Positions 58,248-64,000 of a stretch of 64,000 bases of DNA are shown here, piece after piece; position 1 is the stretch's first letter, and each line of letters opens with the position of its first letter. Both the position numbers and the translations under genes were made by a program. The stretch covers positions 2,666,001 through 2,730,000 of the forward strand of contig NZ_CP070225.1 of the NCBI RefSeq assembly GCF_021631985.1, given 5' to 3'. The notes beneath the pieces are model-generated. The model searched no databases. It saw nothing but the letters and a program-made list of their open reading frames with translations, and was not told where the DNA came from. Source of the DNA: Sandaracinus amylolyticus. Lineage in GTDB: Bacteria > Myxococcota_A > Polyangia > Polyangiales > Sandaracinaceae.

Positions 58248-59635
58248 GAGAGGATCTCCAGCGTCGCATCTCCGCCGCGCTCGACGCGCCCGATGGGATC
58301 GACGGTGACCCCGGGCTGCGCGAGGTGCTCGAGGGCGATCCCCAGGCCGCGGCGTACGCGCACGACGTGGCGCGCCTCGGTCGTCTGATGCGCGAGTGGC
58401 CGCTGCCCGAGCCGGACGGCGCAGCGTTCGAGGCGCTCGCAGCGCGCATCGAGCAGCGGCTCGACGAGACGCTCCCGCGCGGCGGCGACCTCACCGCGGC
58501 CCCGCAGTTCGACGACGACGACGATCTGCGCGACGCGACGGCGGGCTTGCTCGGGCCGGTGATCACGAGCGGCGAGTTCCAGGTCGAAGAGCTCGAGAGC
58601 ATCCCGCCCGGCGTGATCGCGCCCAAGTCGAACGCCGCGCCGCCTCCGCCGCCGAGCGCGCGTTCGCTGCCGGCGCCCGTGGCGCGCGAGATCCCGAAGC
58701 TCGCGCCGGCCTCCGATCAGGCGGTGGATCGGCTCTCGTTCCCGTCGATCCCGCCCGCGCCGGGCGCCTCGTCGCTCCAGCAGGCGCCGGTGGTCCCGCT
58801 CCGCAAGCGCGAGCGCGGTCGTTACGGGTGGCTCGCGGGCCTCGCGGCGGCGGCCGCGGTCGGGCTCGGCGTCTTCACGAGCACGCAGATCTACCAGAAC
58901 GCGCCCAGCGCGGAGAGCGCGGCAGCGCCCGCACAGACCGTCGCGCCCGGCGCGACGGCGGCGATTCCGGCCGAAGGAGCGGCGGTGTACGAGATGGCCG
59001 CGGTCGAGGAGCCCGCGCCCGCTCCGACCACGCCGATGCCGGCCGCGCCCATGCAGCGCGCCGAGCCCATGGCGGCACCGCGGGAGGCCCCGCCGCCTCC
59101 GCCCCGTCCGGCAGCCGCATCGACCGAGGCCTACGCGTTCGACGGGATGCTGGGCGGTGCGCTCGCCTCGGGCGGTGCTCCCACCGACGAGAGGCCCGCG
59201 CGTCGGCGCGCTGCTTCGAGCGACGGCGCGTACGCGCGCGGCGCTGCGGGAGGTGGTGGTGCGATCGGCGCCGGAGCGACCACTCGCGCCGACGACGCAG
59301 AGGAGACGCCGCGGAGCGCCCCCCGCCCGACCGTCGCTGCGGCACCGGCGGCCGCGGAGCCCGACGAAGATCTCCCCGCGACGCCCGACCGCGGCGCGGT
59401 GCTCGCAGCGATCCAGGCCGTCGAGCCCGCGGTGCGTGCCTGCGCCGAGGCCGAGCACGGCGTCGCCTCGGTGCGCATCGTCGTCGCCAACACCGGCCGC
59501 GTCACCACCGCGACGGTCGGCGGGCAGTTCGCGGGCACGCCCGTCGGAAGCTGTGTCGCGCGCGCCGTGCGCACCGCTCGCTTCCCGCGCTTCGCGAGCG
59601 AGCGGTTCGAGGTCACGTACCCCTTCCAGCTCTGA
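58244..59635 (+). CDS. Anti-sigma-like membrane protein with TonB/AgmX-like C-terminus
   Basis: A 463-residue protein. The N-terminal cytoplasmic segment (about 1-90: LREVLEGDPQAAAYAHDVAR) sits where an anti-sigma domain would be but lacks the HxxxCxxC zinc motif. A Pro-rich linker leads to a TM at about 195-213 (YGWLAGLAAAAAVGLGVF). A long Ala/Pro-rich outer region follows. The C-terminal domain (about 385-463: VEPAVRACAEAEHGVASVRI, then SCVARAVRTARFPRF and VTYPFQL) resembles the TonB-like end of the FHA protein at 24875. Coupled to the sigma gene, it probably senses the envelope; this is inference. Confidence 0.75.
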   Translation: MREDLQRRISAALDAPDGIDGDPGLREVLEGDPQAAAYAHDVARLGRLMREWPLPEPDGAAFEALAARIEQRLDETLPRGGDLTAAPQFDDDDDLRDATAGLLGPVITSGEFQVEELESIPPGVIAPKSNAAPPPPPSARSLPAPVAREIPKLAPASDQAVDRLSFPSIPPAPGASSLQQAPVVPLRKRERGRYGWLAGLAAAAAVGLGVFTSTQIYQNAPSAESAAAPAQTVAPGATAAIPAEGAAVYEMAAVEEPAPAPTTPMPAAPMQRAEPMAAPREAPPPPPRPAAASTEAYAFDGMLGGALASGGAPTDERPARRRAASSDGAYARGAAGGGGAIGAGATTRADDAEETPRSAPRPTVAAAPAAAEPDEDLPATPDRGAVLAAIQAVEPAVRACAEAEHGVASVRIVVANTGRVTTATVGGQFAGTPVGSCVARAVRTARFPRFASERFEVTYPFQL

Positions 59636-59668
59636 TCGCGCAGGCGGATCGAGTACCTTTTCTCCCCC

Positions 59669-63664
<3,996 letters not shown>

Positions 63665-63703
63665 GCGCGCGCGATCGCGTGCACGATCTCGCGCGATCGC
63701 CGT

Positions 63704-63732
63704 TTGACTCCGAAACGACTGCAACTTAGTCT
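63704..63732 (+). promoter_or_regulatory. Candidate promoter before the last gene
   Basis: TTGACT (63704-63709), 17 bases, TAGTCT (63727-63732), about 40 bp before the ATG at 63771. The -10 is poor. Confidence 0.35.
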
Positions 63733-63770
63733 GCCGGCCCCGCCGAGACCGTGCGGAACAGGCGCGAGCG

Positions 63771-64000
63771 ATGACGGAAGAGAACGGTACCGTGACCACG
63801 ACCGACGGCGGTGAGCGCAACGCTCCTCCGGCCGACAACGCGCCCGAGCGCGAGCGCACCGAGGCGATCGCGGTCGAGGCGCAGCAGCAGACGCAGGCGA
63901 GCGCCGAGGAGCAGGGCGAGGCCGACGCGGGCGAAGGCGACGAGTCGGAGGGCGAGGGCGAAGCCACCGCCGAAGGCCAGCCCGGCGCCGAGGGCGCGAA
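63771..64000 (+). CDS. Acidic low-complexity protein, 3'-truncated by window edge
   Basis: The first 76 residues of a protein starting MTEENGTVTTTDGGERNAPP. The visible part is Glu/Ala/Gly-rich (ASAEEQGEADAGEGDE; GEGEATAEGQPGAEG) with no signal peptide. Only a disordered N-terminal tail is in view, so no function can be given. Confidence 0.65.
   Translation, partial: MTEENGTVTTTDGGERNAPPADNAPERERTEAIAVEAQQQTQASAEEQGEADAGEGDESEGEGEATAEGQPGAEGA

Overview
The window is chromosomal DNA from a very GC-rich bacterium whose codons almost all end in G or C. The gene content points to a myxobacterium (Myxococcota, probably the Polyangiales/Sandaracinaceae side): giant TPR proteins, an FHA/TonB protein of the AgmX-PglI type, an MglA-family Ras-like GTPase, PilZ and PEGA proteins, and Ser/Thr kinases with HRDxSPxN loops. 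This taxonomic call is inference. I see no rRNA, tRNA, CRISPR array, transposase, integrase or phage gene.

Layout. 1-4105: the end of an acyl-CoA ligase gene, a tiny membrane protein, a degenerate ATP-grasp (acyl-CoA synthetase-like) protein and small envelope proteins. 4110-7558: a histone-deacetylase-family amidohydrolase, a HAMP sensor and a HEAT protein. 7665-9598: two paralogous outer-membrane beta-barrel proteins. 9763-15634: ftsY, surface proteins, a HEAT protein, a HAMP protein, a YraN nuclease-fold protein and a Cys-rich lipoprotein. 16023-38188: a 22-kb block of TPR proteins around an FHA/TonB-like trans-envelope protein, ending in a 3357-residue TPR protein. By domain order it resembles the Myxococcus gliding/adventurous-motility (Glt/Agm) envelope machine: GltC-, GltD/AgmU-, GltE-, GltG- and GltI/AgmK-like parts. 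The two beta-barrels upstream would be GltA/GltB-like parts.

38264-44093 is mostly housekeeping: tsaE, carB, an esterase, greA and a SRPBCC protein. 44001-47534 holds a membrane protein, a Cys-rich lipoprotein, the MglA-like GTPase and a metallo-beta-lactamase hydrolase. 47536-54736 holds a large carboxypeptidase-regulatory/PDZ protein, rpmB, an RluA-type pseudouridine synthase, a lipoprotein, a 5'-3' exonuclease and a kinase. 54816-63664 holds an FAD-linked dehydrogenase, an unknown protein, a PilZ protein, an ECF sigma factor with an unusual anti-sigma-like partner, and a 1331-residue kinase/cyclase-like/ATPase protein. The window ends inside an acidic low-complexity protein.

The most interesting material is the Glt-like machine. 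It has an extra tandem lipoprotein paralogue and a small secreted protein. A short DMxF motif follows the signal peptide in two of its secreted parts. Its promoters share a TTGA-N18-TA layout, and one carries a 14-bp palindrome. The sigma/anti-sigma pair is also notable because its outer domain resembles the C-terminus of the GltG-like protein. All functional links are inference from sequence and were not tested by database search.
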